This document shows, in pieces, positions 47,063 to 60,300 of a stretch of 64,000 bases of DNA; the stretch's first letter is position 1, and every line of letters starts with the position of its first letter. The stretch is from Trichosphaerium sp. ATCC 40318. Lineage: Eukaryota; Discosea; Flabellinia; Trichosidae. Below the pieces are notes generated by a model. That model searched no databases, was not told the DNA's origin, and was given only the letters and a program-made list of their open reading frames with translations. Both the position numbers and the translations under genes were made by a program. The DNA is taken from contig JALMLS010000507.1 in NCBI GenBank assembly GCA_038496445.1, forward strand, positions 186,001 through 250,000. Reading direction: 5' to 3'.

Positions 47063-47679
47063 ATGAAGTACACACTAAAAGGATATAACAAAACAAAGTA
47101 CACCCTAACTTTAGCACCAGCAGCAAAAGAATTTCATTTTCACTTGTTTGAAGACGAATGGGACGATTGGCCATACCCTCACTCTATGGAATACGATATA
47201 AAAGGCAGTTTTACTCAAGATAATAACGTTTTCAATTGTACAGTTACTAGCGTCTTCTATACTACGAAAATAGAAGATGACTTAGATCTACGTACGCGTA
47301 CAGCGCGATACGAAGTAAAAGAGGTACGCACAGTTACTTACCAGCTAGTTACAGCATCTAAGCTCAAACATAGCTATCAGAAGCGTCTCTAAAGGGTTTA
47401 ACGAATATCCTGGGTGATGGAACTAAAGTTAAAATTACGAGTACCACCGTTCTTAACTGGATACCTTTCACATACTCCAAAAAGCTTACAGCAAATGTTT
47501 TGAAAGGAAGCCTATCATTTCAACTGGAACCTTTTATAGAAGAGAAATTACAAAAAATGAGAATCAAGTTCTCAAGGTTCCCTAAGCTTTGGTCAAAGAC
47601 ACAAGACGGTCTCGACATGTCCCATGGGTTGGAAGTGGATACCGTTGAGTTAAGAAAAGAAGGTCAATCCAAGATTTGA
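47063..47679 (+). CDS. orphan protein, two exons
   Basis: Exon 1 starts MKYTLKGYNKTKYTLTL and contains an acidic DEWDDWPYPHSMEYDIKG. A 50-nt intron with a gtacgc donor at 47324 and an acatag acceptor at 47373 joins in phase 0 to a second exon (SEASLKGLTNILGDGTKVK...) that stays open to a stop at 47677. About 190 residues, probably beta-rich. Without this intron the first frame stops at 47390 and the second has no start, so the two-exon model is preferred. No family recognised. It lies directly upstream of the MULE insertion. Confidence 0.55.
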
Positions 47680-47917
47680 TCAATTTGTAAAATAATAAAA
47701 GAGTTGTGATCAGCAGTTGTAAGATCTGAAGAACAGTAGTGGTAAGGGCACAGTAACGCCGTTGAGAAGGTAAAATGAGGTAGTAAAGAGGGTAACATTG
47801 CAATGCAAGCGCGATAGCTTTTCTTTTAGATCTTTGGCTGACATTTTCGGGATTTGAAGGAGGGACAGAAAAATCCCTGGAAAATAACGAAAAATCCACA
47901 CCCTGGGATTTTTCGTT

Positions 47918-48941
47918 AATTGCTTGTAGTTTTGTCGGTAGTTAACTGTACTGTAATTAGTCCACGCAAGTCTGAAATGCGCTATTATTCCATTGTTTTG
48001 AGCGTATTATCAAGCGCTGCTGTAATATATAGTTATTAACAGTAGCGTACATTTAACTCCCAATGGTAGTTGGCCGTAATTTTGTTTAACGAGTAACGTA
48101 CACGTTTTTATGTAAAATTACGAGCATCAAAGGGGAATATTGGGAATATCACAAATTATGTTGTTAAAAAAGAGGCAAGCTAAAAATGACAATTTGTCAT
48201 ATTTTTCAAACTCAATTTTTTTTTTTTTAAATGCCTACGCTATCTCTGTGCGTAGAAAACGCCTCTGACCATAGTTTTAAAAAAAAACTGGTTTTTCCAA
48301 ATTTTTTTTTGTTTGGTTTTGTCGCTTGGTCTTTGCTTGGCCTAAAATATGTTAAGAACATGTTCTAGACCTTCTTTGTTTCCCCGCCTTTTTGCTGTTT
48401 TCCCAATTTTTTTTTTTGACAGGTGCGGCACTGTGCCTCTTACCAAACAGGAAAGAGTACGCAATTCATATTTACATTACATACCGAGAGCTTTGGCAGT
48501 TGTTTAAGAATTTGGGGTTGGCACAAAAATCACTTTTCTTGAAATACAAAGTTCCGCTTATTAGCACGCATTTTTAGTGTATTGTACTCTCCTAGATTTA
48601 AGACTTGACGCTAACACAAAAACTACCTTTTTTTGTTTGGTCCTTTTTCTGTGTTTAAACACGATTGCACGTGTAACACTTTTACTGTTGATACCCCCAA
48701 CTTAAATTGTATGGTATGCTGTTACATGTTTGGCATGTCAAGTTTGTTTGAGACAAAAAAACAAATTATTTCATTTTATTGTTTGAAATACATTTGCGCT
48801 TTGTGTGTAAGTTTACGGGTTCGTGTTGGTTTGACATCACCGTTGGCTATGCCTTTGTATAATTCAGTTTCAGAACGTTGAAAGCCATGTTCTAATACAG
48901 GTAAGTAAAACAAAAACAAATTGTTAAATCAAAAAAAAGTA
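47918..48941. other. MULE left interior, no supported gene
   Basis: About 1 kb inside the transposon between the left inverted repeat and the transposase stop. T-rich with two short plus-strand frames (48392-48577, 48633-48881), neither with a motif. Confidence 0.4.
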
Positions 48942-51759
48942 CTAACCTTGCCAAGTTACGCGAAAAGCTGAAACAGTTGGTAAGTCATGAGGTAGCACTG
49001 CAGGTGGCAGAACACTAGGCACCACTACATTAGGAGTTGGAGAAAGTGCAAATGTTTGAGTTGGACTTGGTAAACCTTCAATTGGTTGAAAATTGTTAGA
49101 AAGAAATGATAAAGACATTGGAGATAATGGTGGTGAGGAGGCTGTGCTTGCTGACAATGCCATGGGAGATGCTGGTTGTAATGTAAGTGATGCCATTGGT
49201 GATGAAGCAGCACTTGAAGGAAATGAAACAGGAGATGATGGAGGTAATGTATCCGACTGAACCACTGGAGAAAATGTAAATAGCAGAGGAGAGTTTGATG
49301 CAGATGTCATGGAGGAGAGAGGCGATGAAGGTGGTGAGAGTGAAGGAGATGGTAGCAGAGATTGATTTGTGTGCAGTGATGGAGCAGCATGGCATGACGG
49401 CAATGGAGGTGCGTTTGGTTCAAAAGTTTGATCTTTACCTTTTTTACCTCTTTTGTTACCTTTACCTCGTTTACGTTTCTCAGCGTCATTGCTTCTAGCT
49501 GTTGCTTTATCAAGCTCAGGTATACCAGGTATGTTGTCTGTAACAATAGTTAGGAGCATTACAAAAAAGCTTTGCTTACTGGTTAAGTTGTAGAGTTCAT
49601 TCTCTTCCAAGATTGTTTCAGCTGTAAAGTTTTCCTCAAACAGCTGAACAGCGATAATGTGTTTACACTCTGTACCATAGCTTTGGTAGTAAGGACAGTT
49701 ACAGATGCCATCTGGTACTTCAATCGAGTACCATTTATTTGGTGTGGCTTGTGATAGACAGTCATATACCCTGTGTGTGTGATCTGACAAATCAATAGCT
49801 ACTACATGACCCTACAAAAAAAATAAGTTTTGCATCTTTTAGAACTAAAATGGCGTACATTTGCTGCAAGCTCTTGAGCGTTTGAATATCTTTTCTCATT
49901 GGTATACTTTGCTTTTGTTTTTTTAATGTGCGAGCCACCTGTTAACTGTATTTCATTGTAGGTTTCCCAATGGTTATCTAAAATGGCTGGAAACACTTTC
50001 ATACAACGGGCAATGGTATAGCGGTGTTGTTTAAAACCTCAAACAAATCAGCGAAAAGAGAGAAAAACTCAAGAGGTACGCACCATAAACTGTCATTATT
50101 TGTTTCCACTGTGTTTCAACCTTGTTGTTAGTGTTATACAGTCCTTTGCGATTAGGGCGCCCAAAATCTGTCCAAGTGCTTCGCCATCTCTCTGAAAACC
50201 TAAAAAGTCAGTTGTGTTGTGAAAACGAGCAATCGTACCAATTTCGCTTGAAATACAAGTATAATTCATTCGCTGGTTCTAAAGTTTCTTTTTTCCCTTT
50301 GGTACCTGAAATTACATCTTTCTTTTCTTTCCAAACAGTTGTCCTTGCTTTGCACCATTCTTTAAAACTTTGTTCAAGCGTGGTCAAGTTTTCGTCTGAT
50401 CTAGCACGCTCAAGTATACGGAGCTGGTCTGTTATTTCTTGACTACACCAGTGTTATTGGAGTACATAGAAAGGTACACGCACTATAGTTTTGAGTCAGA
50501 GTCGCTTTTGAACGTAGTTCGCACATATTGGCCTATTGTGCGGCGATAATGAAAGGTACATAACAAATAACGTAACCCGACACTAACAAGGGCTGCTTGT
50601 TCTGCATTATCTTTGTCAATCATAACGTACGGGTTCCAAACGCGATTTTTAGCTATAACAATGAACGTGTTAGCAATAAAGTTCCTTTATTTACGTACTG
50701 TTCAATTTTGCTTTTATTGCTGATAAAAAGCACTCTATGTTTTCAGCTTTGCTGCTTGATGCAATAGCCAATGCACAAAGTAAACCTCGCTTGGTTTTTG
50801 GCTCTTCACATACGATTCCCCAGATAGGAAATGAATAAGCGTTAAATTTATACACGCTATCAAGTCCAATGATGTCACTGCCATGTTGTTGTAAAAGCTT
50901 CAATGATTTTGGAGTGGTGAACACTGCTACAAAGTTGCTTTTTTCGTTGGTTGGCATGTGCGCTGCAATTCTTGGATACAAAATGTATGGTTTGATAGTT
51001 GGGTCATTTAGAGTAGTTCGTATTTCATCGATAATGCTTGTTGTCCTAGTTAAAGGGTAAATGTTAATAAAACAATAAAGATACTTACGGTTTTATTGCA
51101 CGATTCTCTCGCTGCCAATCACTAACTTGACGTGTTGGTAGGATCCACTGTTTAAGGGTTGGGTTTTGAATTAATTTGTTTTGTTGTAGTTGCCGTATGA
51201 TTTGTACTCTAGTGTTGTTTAAAAACTGCCCTGGTGATGCACGTCCATATCTCCTCGTTGTTCCAAATTCATCCTCTAAATTAAATTGTTTACGTACCTA
51301 GCGTTTATTTAGTGAGAGTATACTTTCGAGAGTGCGCACTAAGTATACGTAATATTCTTTTGATATATTTTGTTTGGCTTTAAAGGAAGTATTGTGATTC
51401 CCATTCAAGGTGACGTGCGCTGTAGTTAAATCCGTGAGGTAAATCACCCAAGTTAGTTCGCAAGTACAATTATCACAGCTTTTGCACTCTAAAACTTCTG
51501 AACAGAGTTTACCTCGTGAACCATTTCTATCGGCAGGTATTTTAAAATGCTGTATTGCATCTAAACCGGCAAACCGCGGATTTGAAAACTTGCTTCCTCC
51601 TAGCACTCCTTTGCATTTTTTGATGCCTCCGCCACATCGTAATCCCTGCACTTTTTTACCTTTTTTTTTGCACAACCAGAGACCATTGAACGCTGTGTGC
51701 TCACTGCTGAACTCATGTACTAGCGCTGGCAACTTGGCTACTGGTATAACCAACTGCAT
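48942..51759 (-). CDS. MULE transposase with SWIM zinc finger, apparently intact
   Basis: Read from 51759 (MQLVIPVAKLPALVHEFSSE). A Cys-rich N-terminal region (LECKSCDNCTCELTW) precedes an intron that joins to YVRKQFNLEDEFGTTRRYG, removing an apparent stop. The MULE core follows: IIGLDSVYKFNAYSFPIWGI (first Asp, about 50860) and NPYVMIDKDNAEQAAL with LLCTFHYRR (second Asp and the C-x-x-H motif, about 50600). Downstream, RWRSTWTDFGRPNRKGLYN leads to a SWIM finger, ICNCPYYQSYGTECKHI (about 49690). The tail is Ser/Pro-rich. I could string the exons together without an unavoidable break, so the element may be autonomous. The catalytic Glu was not located with confidence. Confidence 0.72.
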
Positions 51760-51892
51760 TGAAACTAGGGGAGAACCAATACTCAAACAACGAAAAATCC
51801 CGACCTTGGGAATTTTCGCTATTTTCCGGGGATTTTTCTGTCTCTCCGGATTTGAAAGAAAAACTGACTGATTTTGAAAAAAACAAATAAAG

Positions 51893-54051
51893 ATGACGCT
51901 TGGGAAGGTAACATTTACCTTACTGGTCGCTATTACATGCGTAATTGCACAAGAAAAATACTTTACACAGGTACAGAGCCTGAAATAAGAAAGAGCGTTA
52001 GAATGTTCCACTATTCGTTTTCTTTTGTTTATTTGCGCGTATTGTGCTTGTACTCACAACAAAAACAGAAATTGGATCATTTTTCAGCTTACAACGCAAA
52101 CACATGGCAACAACGCTACTTCGTAAACGCCACGTACTGGAAGGATTCAAACTCTCCAATTTTTTGTACGCATCGGAGCTTTGAAAAAAAGCGCATTAAA
52201 TGCTCACGTCTGAATATTAGTTCAAGTTGGAGGCGAAGGAGCAATTTCTGATGTTTATGTCAACGGAGGTTTGGCAATGAGCACTTACGGCATTGAACAC
52301 GGTACATATACCTTGCAACGCGTATATAACTAATTATACCACAGGCGCAATGCTTGTAGCGTTAGAACATCGGTTTTATGGTAAAAGTAAACCAACAGCT
52401 AATTTGACAACAGACAACCTGCTTTACTTAACATCAGAGCAAGCGTACGTACTTTTGAAAATCAAATAAGTCCAAACGTCGAACTATTTGTTAAACTTAT
52501 TGCTGTTGTAGTCTGAGCGATGCTGCAAACTTTATTACTTGGTTCAGAGTATGATAAAAAGGCCTAAAACAAGAACTGTCATTTATTGCCTATTAGGGCC
52601 AAATTGGAGCTACTGAACAGAGCCGTGTTATCACATTCGGATGTTCATACCCTGGAAGTCTTGCCGCTTGGTTCCGCATCAAGTTCGTTTTTTCTCAAAC
52701 AAAAAATGAAGAAATTATCGAAAAACTTTTCTTCTTACCATTTTCTAGACACCCAGAGGTCACATACGCGTCTGTTGCTTCTAGCGCACCTGTTCAAGCA
52801 ACATACGATTTTTATAAATATTTAGACGTTGTAGATGTTTCAATTGGTAAGTATTACGTAGAGTTACTGTTACACACCATCTTTCCTGAAAAAACAATAA
52901 ATTGATTCTGATTTTTTAGCGAAATTGGCTGGCGAGAAATGCGATAGTCTCATTAGAGCTGGTACAGATATTGTCCAAACGCTTGTTACTTCTGATAGTG
53001 GCAGAGAGAAACTTGGTGTAAGCACATGTCTGCCTCGACGACAAACGTAGCTTGCTTGGGTTAATACTTGCTTTTTAGTCAATTTTCAACTTCTGTCAAC
53101 CTATCAGTGGCTCCCCTGAGGATATTGCATCATTCATAGCAAATATTATGGGTATATGGCAAGGTGGAGTTCAATACAATGGAGAAGGCCGTGGTAACGT
53201 CAAGCCAGTACGAAATCTTACTGCGGTTTTACCAAAAGACGTCAAATTTTTATTGAAACAATTGTTCCTAACCTTTTGGGTTTAGCTTTGTGATATCATG
53301 GTAGCAAATGAAGATAGCCCAATCACTGGTTACGCAAAAGTTGTAGAAAAAGTATCAAACGCACGTGTTAACTCCTATTTTACGCCATTTTCTTTCTTTT
53401 TGGCTCTGACGTTTGGATTTAGGGCGAATGCTTACCTGCTTCTTATCAAGAAGCTGTAGCTCAATTAACAAATCTCACTCAAGCAGAAGCAGGTGTTGGT
53501 GTTAGATCATGGGTTTTCCAAACTTGTAATGAGTTTGGTTACTTCCAGACTACTGATTCTGAGAACCAACCTTTTGGTGACCTTGTACCTGTTAGCTATT
53601 ACGCAGAATTATGCGAAAAGGCATTTGGGAGGAAATTCAATACACCGCAACTCATCTATGATACAAATCAAATCTACGGAGGAAAAAACATCAGACCTAC
53701 TGACACATCAAACATTTTGTTTGTCAATGGTACTTTTTTTTTGCTATAATTATTTGCTGTCACGGTACATGATTTTTGTCTAAATAATCTATGTAGGAAA
53801 TATCGACCCTTGGCATGCTTTAGGCGTTATTAGTGATATTTCTGACTCTTTGAAAGCTGTATTCATCAATGGAACTGGTATGTCCATTTTTTTCTTGCTT
53901 CTTTTTTAAACTATTACGTCAGCAGTCCTGTTTGACTAACTTAACTGTAGCGCACTGTGCTAATGTTCATGCTCCAAGTGAAGATGATTTACCATCCTTA
54001 ACACAAGCAAGACAAAAAATTTCTGCACAAATCAAGGTTTGGTTAGAATAA
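51893..54051 (+). CDS. secreted serine carboxypeptidase, family S28
   Basis: The start at 51893 gives a signal peptide (MTLGKVTFTLLVAITCVIAQ). The next exon begins KLDHFSAYNANTWQQRYFVN, the classic S28 start. Motifs in order: VGGEGAISDVYVNGG, AMLVALEHRFYGKSKP, LTTDNLLYLTSEQAL, then ITFGCSYPGSLAAWFR (nucleophile Ser in G-x-S-x-P-G-S, about 52640), ASVASSAPVQATYDFY, NIDPWHALGV (Asp, about 53800) and AHCANVHAPS (His, about 53955). The full Ser-Asp-His triad is present. The stop is at 54049. About ten short introns. S28 enzymes such as prolylcarboxypeptidase cleave after proline in lysosomes or outside the cell. The MULE right end lies just upstream and may affect its promoter. Confidence 0.87.
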
Positions 54052-54318
54052 TAAATTTAAGCTAAAAAACCAAAAAAATCTGCGTGTTTGACTTTTTATT
54101 GAGTGCCCACGCGTGCGTGTTTTGACTTCTTGCCAGTGGTGCTTTCATCTTACTCTACCTGTTTGGACATTATTATGTCATTCTGTTAAAGACAACTGAG
54201 TATTCATTGAAACTAAGAAAAGTGGTAGAAATTTGTTCGTTTTTAGCCAAAGTGACGTAACCGCAAATTTTATCCAACATTTCTTAAATCATAATATAAT
54301 AAATAACACTAACAAAAC
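54052..54318. other. intergenic spacer
   Basis: 267 bases with no gene visible, ending in an AT-rich stretch just before the STAND-protein start. Confidence 0.4.
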
Positions 54319-57300
54319 ATGGAGTTCCTCGACGATTTATTCGTTGATCACCCGTTTCTAAACGCTTTGATTACACATTGCGATCCTAGCAATGTTAACG
54401 TTAAAAAGAAACAGCTATATAAGCGCCCAGTAGCTAAAAAACGGCCCCCACAGCGTCAAAGAAAGAAACAACGTACAAGACAAACACAAAACCGACAAAG
54501 GCGTACAACAACAAAGCGTGGTAATAGAAACGCCACCAAGCGAATCAAACAACGAAATGTACCTGCGAAAAAGAAATCTCAACAATCAACGCAAATTCAA
54601 AAACAGATAAACGAACCTCCTAAACCAATTTCAGAGGCTGAGACAAAAATAGAGCCTCAGGAGCACAAAATTAATCAAACAGTAACTAACGTCTCTACAC
54701 AAGAGTCTTCCGTCCTGATGCGCGAAAGAGCAATATTTGGCGCTATAATAAAAGGTACTAAGCCGTTAATTAATCTCGCAAAAAAAAAACGTTAAAAATC
54801 GACGCAGGCAAACTCTCCAACCTCAAAAAGCTATTCCAGAAGGATCCCTTTGATGTCAATATGCCTAAGACACCAGCAGGAGTAAAACGACGCAAAACGT
54901 GAGCAGCACTTGACAGTTTTTTTATCATAAAACTTTTTTGTGTTTTTTTTTACCGATCTCTGACTGTTCTTTCAAGTGTTCTCAGTACTCTTCCTCGTCA
55001 AACACCTGGTTGGCGCCCTCTTCATTTCGCGGCGTGGTTTGATCATGTTGATATTACTAGATGGCTTTTAGAGCAGTCTGCTGACCCTAATATCGCAAAT
55101 GATATTGGACAAGTGAGTTTTTATTTTTTCTGTATGTTTGTTAATTCATTGATTCCCAGGCTCCTCTTCATGTCGCTGCTGTAAGAAATTCAGTAGATGT
55201 TACTAAAGCGCTTATAAAAGGTGCCGCAACAGTGGACAAACAGAACGTTAAGGTGAGTATTTTGGTGTTTGTATTAGTTTTTTTAATGATTCGATTCTTA
55301 TGACTTTGCTAGCGCCATTCCCAGACACCACTTCAACTTGCATCTCTTGTAGGTTCTTCTAGAGTTGTTGAAGTACTTCTAGAAGCAGGAGCAGATCCAT
55401 TACTTTGTAATGAAAATGTATCTGGACCTCAATCAGCAATTGGTTTTGCTTCAGCTCGAGGAAGGGATCAAGTAATTGATAAGATTGCAGACATGCAAGA
55501 CAGTAGATCTCCATTACCACTAAAGTAAGATATTAACACTACCCTAAAGCCTAGTATGCACTTACTTACCTTGTCCAATAGAAAAGAGAATGGACTGAAC
55601 GCTTTTCAGCGTGCTGTAGCCGGAAATTATACAGATGTTCTTAGTATGTTACTAGACTTAATACCAGATCAGTCATCTCCTCCAAGTGACTTGGTAAAAT
55701 CACTTGACAGTGCTCTTTCGGATGCAATAACAAAGAACAATATGGATGCATTTAATGCCATACTCTCAAGACCAGGTAGGCTCAACAATGAAAGATTTAT
55801 TAAATCTATTGCCACCAAACACAATTTTTCTTTTTATTTTTGTTGATGTTGAAAACAAAAAAAGAAAGTGTCATTTCGACATTCACTTACTGTTTTTGTT
55901 AGATATTCTTCGACCTTCTATCTGGAGACTTGAACAAGCAGTTCAGCATAATAGACTATCTATGGTTGAATCTATTATTCCTCACGTGTCAGTGAAATCA
56001 AACATCTATTACATGGATGCAATAAGTAACATTGCATGTGCTAACGGTAAGTCAAGATAAAACAAGAAAAACTTGAGACTTTTTTTTGGTTCTTATTCAC
56101 TTATGTATTTACACAGGATACCTTGATATTTTCAAGATACTTCATGGCGCTGGGTGTAGTGTAAATGGTATACACTCAGTAGGACACTTAAAAATGGCCG
56201 CTGCTAAAGGCCACATTGATGTGGTTAAATATTTACTAGAGCAAGGTACCCAAACTCTAAGAGTGATCAGCACTTTTGCTTACTTCTATTGTCAAGGAGC
56301 AAATCCAATGCTAATGTATCATGGAACTATTCCATTACACTATGCCTGTCTCAAGAAAGAATCACAGTAAGTTGCTCTGTTTGTTTGCGTTGTCTTTTTT
56401 TTTTGTGCTTTTTTTTTGACTAAATGTTACATTTTATGTACCTCCTTTCCTTATGGTATTCTTTTAACTGTTCGTTAGAATTGTTGAAGCTCTTGTAAAT
56501 GCTGAACCAAAAGGTCTTTCCATAGCTGATAGAAATGGAAGTATGCCAATACATATAGCTGGTACGCAAGCGAGTAAGAATTATTCAAAAACTAATTGCT
56601 ATTAAACAGTTGCTGCTGATTCAATTCGTTGTATCAAAGCTATACTTGCGAATTCTAAGTCAGATATCAATCGTAGAGATGCAAGCAAATTTGGTTATAC
56701 ACCACTCCATGTAGCAGCATCCAAAGGGTAAGTACAGAAAAGTACAACATAAACTGACTTGAATAGTCGAATATCAATTGTAAAATACCTTGCTTCAAAT
56801 GGTGCTGATATCGAGCTGAAGACTAAACATAAGCGTTCGGCTATGACAGCTCTTGATCTAGCTAGAAAGAATCATCATACAAATATTGTTTCTATGCTCA
56901 GATCTTTGGGTGCTGAAGACGAGCATCAAGGGTACACGTGATTTTTCTTTCTTTGCAATCTTTATTGTTTTTAACATTCTTTCGTAGTGAAAATGTCCAT
57001 GCTGATAATACTCAAGTGAAGTTACTTGATTTTTATGATACACCACCCAAAGAATTTCAATACCCTGATGACCTATTTTCGTTATCAGAAAGAAAACCAT
57101 CACTACATAAACGTTTTGCACCAAAAAAAAAGGAAACAACAAGGTAAGAAGAAAAAGCTTGTGTTAGCCCTGCTTAGTCTCTATTCTAGTGCTGCGGTTA
57201 GTACAACTTCAGTTAAAGCATGGGAAACAGTCCGTTTATTCATATCATCTACGTTCACAGATATGCAGGTAAGGACAAGTCTATAACTTAAGTATAATGT

Positions 57301-60300
57301 TATGACTTAATACTAACTTGTTCTTTTTCTAGGCTGAGAGGAATTACTTGGTAAATTTCGTCATGCCAAAACTACGTAAGATGTGCGCTGCGCGTTGTGT
57401 ACATCTAGTAGAAGTAGATCTCAGATGGGGTGTTACTACTGAGCAAGCTCAAAAGGGTCTAACACTTGATATCTGTTTATCTGAAGTAGACAACTGTATG
57501 ATCTTTGCTGGTCTTCTTGGTAGCAGATACGGTTGGGTTCCTTCTGTAGAACAAGTAAGAGATGATATTCGCGTTAAATATGGATGGAGAGATGGCCAAT
57601 CTGTTACGGCAATGGAAATAAGAAGAGGTGCACTAGACAAGGCTCATAATCCCAACTGCTTTGCATCTTTCTATATCAGAAATGACCGCTTTGCTTCGTC
57701 CCTTCCTCGAAACGTACGTCCCCTCGCTACCCGCCTTGGTTATTGTTCCTCGTTTGTAGTATATTGTATAATAATTAACATAAACTGTCTTTAGGTAAAG
57801 CAGCGCTATGAAGAGGCCAATTCGAAAAACAAACAAAAGCTCTCTGATTTGAAACGTGCCATCAGGAAAACGAAATTCCCGGTTACTGACTACTCTCCTT
57901 CTTTTAAGAAGATGAATTCAAATGGTATTCCTGAATGTTCTGGTCTTGAAGCTTTCGGTGAAGCTTTTATCAAAAACGTACGAGAACGAAGAACCAAAAA
58001 GAAAGAAAAAAAAGAGAAATAGAAGCTTTGTTTTTGCATCTTTGCGCATGCTTTACAGTCATTTCTTTTCTTGGGTTGTTATAATATTAACTGTCCTTTT
58101 TAGGTTTGGTCTGTTATTGATAAAAAGTATCCACTTAATGGTAATGAAGAAGACCCAGTTGTTGTTGAAAAGGCTTATCACCAAGAGTTTATTGAACATC
58201 GTACACGCAACTTTGTTGGTCGCAATGATAAGCTTGATGCTTTGAAGAAATATGTGAGTGGATCTTCAACTAGCCCACTGGTATTGGGCGGCCAAGCAGG
58301 TAAGACCTTATATGACCATCAAGAGTGAAAATAACATAACCTTTTAGGAAGTGGTAAATCAGCATTAATGGGTTTCTTCTCGAAAAAAATAAGTGAAACT
58401 TCTGGTGTTACTGCAGTCACTCACTTTGTTGGTGCTTCACCAGATTCCACAAGTATAATGCAAACACTATATCGTCTATGCCGCGAAATTGTAAGGGAAT
58501 GTCACTTGTGGGAAGTCGTTAAAGGTAAGCACTACCTTGGGTTTATTTATCACGTGATAATTCTTATGTTTGTTCTAGATGGATTGGACTTTGATCAACT
58601 GATTTTATTGTTTAATAAGATCATCAATAGCGCTTCAAAAGGTCTTGGATTATCCCGTAAATTGGTCATTGTACTGGATGCTGTAAATCAGTTTCATAAT
58701 GATAGACATCGACCAGAACAATTACTATGGCTTCCAGAAGTTCTACCATCGTAAGCCAGCAACATTTCTTTTTTTGTTTATTCTTAGCTATGCTAATTAC
58801 TTTGCTTAAGGAATGTGAAAATAGTAATCTCGTGCTTACCTGGAAGTTGGTTTGATGCACTCAAAGCAAGGAAGTATCCTGTGCTAAATATAGGTACATG
58901 TTATTTTACGAAAAAAGTCGGAAATTGTCAAAAAATGATGTGTTACCATCAACCTTTGAGCGTTACAAAGTATTAATGTTTTTATGTAGGCGAGCTATCC
59001 CTGAAAGATAGAACTGATATTGTTGTTCAAACACTATCAAAGCACAATAAACAGCTATCAAGAGACCAATTAAAACTACTCATGAACAAATCTGGTATGC
59101 CTGGAGTATTTTAGCGTCAACAGCGCTTATAGAATAACTGTAAGTCAATATTATGACTCACACATTGTTCTTAGATGCATATAAGCCACTATACTTGATA
59201 GTCGCTTGTGAAGAGCTGAGGATTTTTGGCATTTTCGAAAAACTGAAGCAAAAGATTCAACGGTTAGGTCAGACGTATGTAATCTTTCTTTCATATTTTG
59301 GTATGAATCGTACTTATTCGTATTTTTAGTCTACCTGAGCTTCTTGCTCAAGTTCTTGAGAGGTTAGAAAATGACCATGGAAAAGATATTGTTTCATCTG
59401 CTTTGAGCTTACTCGAGTGCTCTCGACATGGTCTCTTGGAGCAAGAGATGCTCACAATATTAGGCGTACCTAGAGCAAAGTGGAGTGCTCTTAATCTCAG
59501 TACGTCTTTCAAATTAGACGATGACCTCATCGAAGACACTAACATGTTGTTTTTTACAAAGATTTGCACCTTTTCCTTCGGCAAATGGGTAAAGAAGGAC
59601 AATTTGATTTCTTCCATAGACAAATCGCAAAAGCGGGTAAGCCATACTAAGTCAATTTTGAAACGTGGAATACTCTAAAGAAGAACACGTTTTGGTTGTT
59701 TTTGTTTATGTACCTGTACTGATCATTAATGATAGTTCGTGCTCGATACATGCCTAACGTAGATAACACTACACTCTATAATGTCAAACTAGCCAATTAT
59801 TTTATGAAACTAGCAGATCCAAAAGGAGATTTCTCTTTTGCATCAGAAGACAGTGATGTAGAAGTTCAACACAGAGGTGACTCAAATTTACAATTTTCTT
59901 GTAACACTATTTCTTAGCGATTACTGAACTTCCTTACCATCTAATCCATGCGAAAAAGTTTGATGCTCTCACTAAAACATTAACAAGCCTTAACTATATC
60001 CACAGAAAGTGTAAGATCGGACAGGTACGAGTAGCACTAGCCACTTAAAAAAACCTAACATATGAAATCAAAAGACTTTTGGCTTGATTTCGGATTACAA
60101 TAGAATTCAAGATGTATCTTCTTCTACAAGTGATACAAGACTTAATAAAGTTATTACTGAAGTTATGGAATTCAAAAAATTCTTGCGCTCAAAAGCTTAC
60201 GAAATCCATGAAGATCCAGAAGGTAATTTAAACAAAAAACTGAATTATTTATTCTGATTTTTTCTTTCAAAAGTGTTGATTCAAATGGCTCTCAATCAGA

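Larger units (their letters stand above)
47859..51847 (-). mobile_element. Mutator-like (MULE) transposon with inverted repeats and 9-bp target duplication
   Basis: The left end 47859-47917 and right end 51789-51847 are inverted repeats of about 59 bp, both starting GGAG[GA]GACAGAAAAATCCC and about 85% identical by eye. Both are flanked by the 9-bp direct repeat GGATTTGAA (47850-47858 and 51848-51856), the target-duplication size typical of MULEs. Length 3,989 bp. It carries a minus-strand transposase with a MULE DDE core and a SWIM zinc finger. It landed between the orphan gene and the S28 peptidase gene, only 36 bases after the right target copy to the peptidase ATG. Confidence 0.88.

Noticed and set aside
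49025-49795. Several His-rich and Leu-rich frames near the SWIM region
   Set aside because: Alternative-frame shadows of the Ser/Pro-rich transposase tail and SWIM exon.
51298-51330. In-frame TAG in the MULE transposase
   Set aside because: It lies in an intron from a gtatac donor to a cgctag acceptor, and the flanking exons join in frame.
54781-54795. Frameshift at the A10 run separating the basic N-terminus from the ankyrin part
   Set aside because: A normal 53-nt intron (54755-54807) joins the two in phase, so no frameshift or sequencing error is needed.
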